A stretch of DNA of 64,000 nucleotides from Haloarcula salinisoli (GTDB taxonomy: Archaea > Halobacteriota > Halobacteria > Halobacteriales > Haloarculaceae). Under the pieces are notes generated by a model. The model searched no databases. It was not told where the DNA came from and saw only the letters and a list, made by a program, of their open reading frames with translations. How positions within the stretch are numbered: position 1 is the stretch's first letter; the number at the start of each line of letters is the position of its first letter. Shown piece by piece: positions 62,623 to 64,000 of the stretch. The stretch spans positions 1 through 64,000 of the forward strand of contig NZ_RKLQ01000007.1 in assembly GCF_019599405.1 (NCBI RefSeq), given 5' to 3'. The position numbers were made by a program, and so were the translations under genes.

Positions 62623-62979
62623 ATGAATAATAAAGAACACGTGCCGATGCTTGGGTCAGAACCAGCTACGGCCAACAGTAGCATCGATACCGAACAGGGC
62701 TTCGACAGTTCGTACGACTTCGACAGTTCGTACGACTTCGATAGCTCGTACGACTTCGACAGTTCGTACGACTTCGATAGCTCGTACGACTTCGACAGTT
62801 CGTACGACTTCGATAGCTCGTACGACTTCGACAGTTCGTACGACTTCGATAGCTCGTACGACTTCGACAGTTCGTACGACTTCGATAGCTCGTACGACTT
62901 CGATAGCTCGTACGATATCACAGCGACAGCTGACGCCGCCTTTAGTACGGCCAAGAAGGTCCTGAAGCAGGCCTGCTGA
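62623..62979 (+). CDS. FDSSYD-repeat peptide/protein (118 aa)
   Basis: A 26-residue N-terminal part (ends SSIDTEQG), then twelve perfect copies of FDSSYD, then a 20-residue tail ending AFSTAKKVLKQAC. It has no signal peptide or membrane segment. The repeat carries two Ser, one Tyr, one Phe and two Asp per unit: candidate sites for O-glycosylation, acylation or aromatic crosslinks. The tail is helical with a C-terminal Cys. A multi-core RiPP-type precursor or a repeat scaffold modified by cluster enzymes would look like this; neither is proven. It is 23 bp before a GT4 gene, likely co-transcribed. Frames on the other strand are shadows of the repeat. Confidence 0.75.
   Translation: MNNKEHVPMLGSEPATANSSIDTEQGFDSSYDFDSSYDFDSSYDFDSSYDFDSSYDFDSSYDFDSSYDFDSSYDFDSSYDFDSSYDFDSSYDFDSSYDITATADAAFSTAKKVLKQAC
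62701..62916. repeat. 12 x 18-bp tandem repeat coding FDSSYD
   Basis: Two unit types differ only at two silent positions: A has GAC AGT, B has GAT AGC. The order is A A B A B A B A B A B B, so most of the array is a 36-bp A-B doublet. The last unit ends GAT rather than GAC. The amino acid sequence is unchanged throughout, which suggests selection on the peptide and recent copy-number expansion. Confidence 0.9.
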
Positions 62980-63002
62980 ACCCGTCCGCATTCTCATTTT
63001 TT

Positions 63003-64000
63003 ATGCCTCAAATCGGCATCTATCACCCTACCTTTAGCAACAAGGGTGGGACTGTGACCGTCTGTCTCTCTGTGATGGAGGCGCTCCAGGGAGAGTACGA
63101 CCTTACGCTGTACAGTACTGACCGTCCGGATATCGATTCACTGAACGAGCACTACGGGACTGACGTGACGGATGTCGCGGTCGAGAGAGTCACTCTCCCG
63201 ACGGCAATCCCATCTTTCGTCGACGGCAAACATGAGCGCGCAATGGTAAACCGCGTCGCCAAACGACAGCTCTCCGGCGAGGATGTCGTCGTTTCGACCC
63301 AGTGGGAACTGAACGCGCCCATACCGTCGCTGCAGTACATCGACCTGCCCTCGCTCGTTTCACCGGTCCCCTCGGACCTCGGAGGCCTGGACCGTATCCG
63401 CAAGCGCTCCGGGAACGCCATCTCGAAGCGACTCGCGGGGTTCGATGCCGCGTCTTTTGGCGACGCCCGGGTTTTGACGAACTCGAACTGGACGGCGAAC
63501 CTACTGAGAACTGTTCACGGGGTCGAGGCCGAGGTTGTCTACCCGCCCTCGGTAAAGCGGGACGACTTCCAGGAGACGAGAGAGTGGGATGAGCGGGAGT
63601 CCGGCTTCGTCACTGTCGGCCGTATCCGGCCCTCGAAAAGGACCTTGCGAGCGATGAAAATAGTCGAGGCCCTCAGGGAGCGAGGTCTCGACGTTCATCT
63701 TCACGTTCTCGGCCCGACAAACGCTCCCGAATACGAGCGTCGGGCCCGCGCGATCGCTGCAGACCGGCCCTTCATCAAGTACGAGGGCGAGGTCAGCAGG
63801 GAGCGATTACTCCATCTGCTCTCGACCCACCGCTACGGGCTCCACGCGAAGGACGCAGAACCGTTCGGTATCGCGGTTGCTGAGATGGTGGCTGCCGGGA
63901 TGGTGCCATTCGTACCGGATGGTGGTGGGCAGCGAGAGATTGTCGACAACAATGCTGCCCTCGTCTACAGTGATATTTCAGACGCTGTCAGCTCTATCGA
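63003..64000 (+). CDS. Family 4 glycosyltransferase (runs off right edge)
   Basis: At least 332 residues; the frame is open to the right edge. It is a GT-B fold protein: N-terminal half beginning QIGIYHPTFSNKGGTVTVC with a Gly-Gly loop; TVGRIRPSKRTLRAMKIV at the start of the nucleotide-sugar domain; LHVLGPTNAPEYE; and the retaining E-x7-E motif in AKDAEPFGIAVAEM. It transfers a sugar from a nucleotide donor. It starts 23 bp after the repeat-peptide gene, so the peptide may be its acceptor; that is inference. GT4 proteins often act on lipid-linked glycans, so the alternative stands. Confidence 0.88.
   Translation, partial: MPQIGIYHPTFSNKGGTVTVCLSVMEALQGEYDLTLYSTDRPDIDSLNEHYGTDVTDVAVERVTLPTAIPSFVDGKHERAMVNRVAKRQLSGEDVVVSTQWELNAPIPSLQYIDLPSLVSPVPSDLGGLDRIRKRSGNAISKRLAGFDAASFGDARVLTNSNWTANLLRTVHGVEAEVVYPPSVKRDDFQETREWDERESGFVTVGRIRPSKRTLRAMKIVEALRERGLDVHLHVLGPTNAPEYERRARAIAADRPFIKYEGEVSRERLLHLLSTHRYGLHAKDAEPFGIAVAEMVAAGMVPFVPDGGGQREIVDNNAALVYSDISDAVSSI

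Noticed and set aside
62701-62916. CRISPR array
   Set aside because: The units are contiguous with no unique spacers and stay in one reading frame; this is a coding tandem repeat.
62613-62997. Minus-strand frames with YELSKS and VVRAIE repeats
   Set aside because: They mirror the 18-bp tandem repeat of the plus-strand gene. The plus frame has acidic composition, a promoter and fitting neighbours.
43133-64000. Lasso-peptide or lanthipeptide cluster
   Set aside because: No lasso protease or LanM/LanB-type gene is seen. The AsnB-like protein alone is not enough for the lasso label.

Overview
The window is haloarchaeal (class Halobacteria). Coding DNA is GC-rich and encodes very acidic proteins. 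Many genes have a TATA-like box about 25-30 bp before the start codon and no leader. Marker families include RdfA, an archaea-specific SMC-like protein, HTH-10 and TrmB regulators, CxxC mini-proteins, a Tat lipoprotein, and truncated haloarchaeal-type KatG. No rRNA or complete tRNA gene was recognised. There are no intact transposases, although several stretches look rearranged.

Layout. 0-10 kb: the tail of a flavin monooxygenase, a long HEAT-repeat protein, then two small cassettes (a Yip1-like membrane protein; a zinc-finger mini-protein plus VapBC) separated by three copies of a degenerate repeat. The cell-shape pair rdfA and sph3-like SMC follows, with a twice-repeated inverted-repeat motif upstream. 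10-26 kb: an IclR-controlled catabolic region. It has a BKACE-type beta-keto acid cleavage enzyme, two SDRs, a ribose/CUT2-type ABC importer, an aldehyde dehydrogenase, an amidohydrolase, a MIP18/DUF59 protein, UspA, an acyl-CoA synthetase, a gamma-carbonic-anhydrase-like protein, and a thiolase with its DUF35 partner. 26-30 kb: a TrmB-like regulator and ATP-type PEP carboxykinase. 30-33 kb: a HEAT protein with two CxxC proteins.

33-42 kb is accessory and decayed. It has broken genes (HalOD1-like relic, flavin monooxygenase N-terminus, katG lacking its first third), an AAA/DUF4143 ATPase behind a large palindrome, and a Upf1-like helicase. It also has a roughly 500-bp non-coding block with five copies of an 18-bp iteron-like repeat in both orientations next to a small protein gene with its own inverted-repeat operator. 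This block looks like a plasmid-type maintenance or origin region that cut into katG.

43-64 kb is an apparently undescribed biosynthetic and export cluster, framed by two paralogous DrrAB-like ABC exporters. Inside are a zinc alcohol dehydrogenase, two AMP-forming ligases that both lack the usual C-terminal lysine, a GT2 glycosyltransferase, and a fold-III PLP decarboxylase. There is also a GH50-like protein missing the expected acid/base Glu, an FkbM methyltransferase, and an asparagine-synthetase-like ligase whose glutaminase Cys2 is Ser. A VOC protein and an adjacent LuxE-like/LuxC-like acyl-activation and reduction pair complete the set. The right end holds a 118-residue protein built of twelve perfect FDSSYD hexapeptides, followed 23 bp later by a GT4 glycosyltransferase. 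The simplest reading is a modified (possibly glycosylated or acylated) repeat peptide or a small amino-acid-derived product and its exporters. The product is unknown, and the cluster continues past the window.
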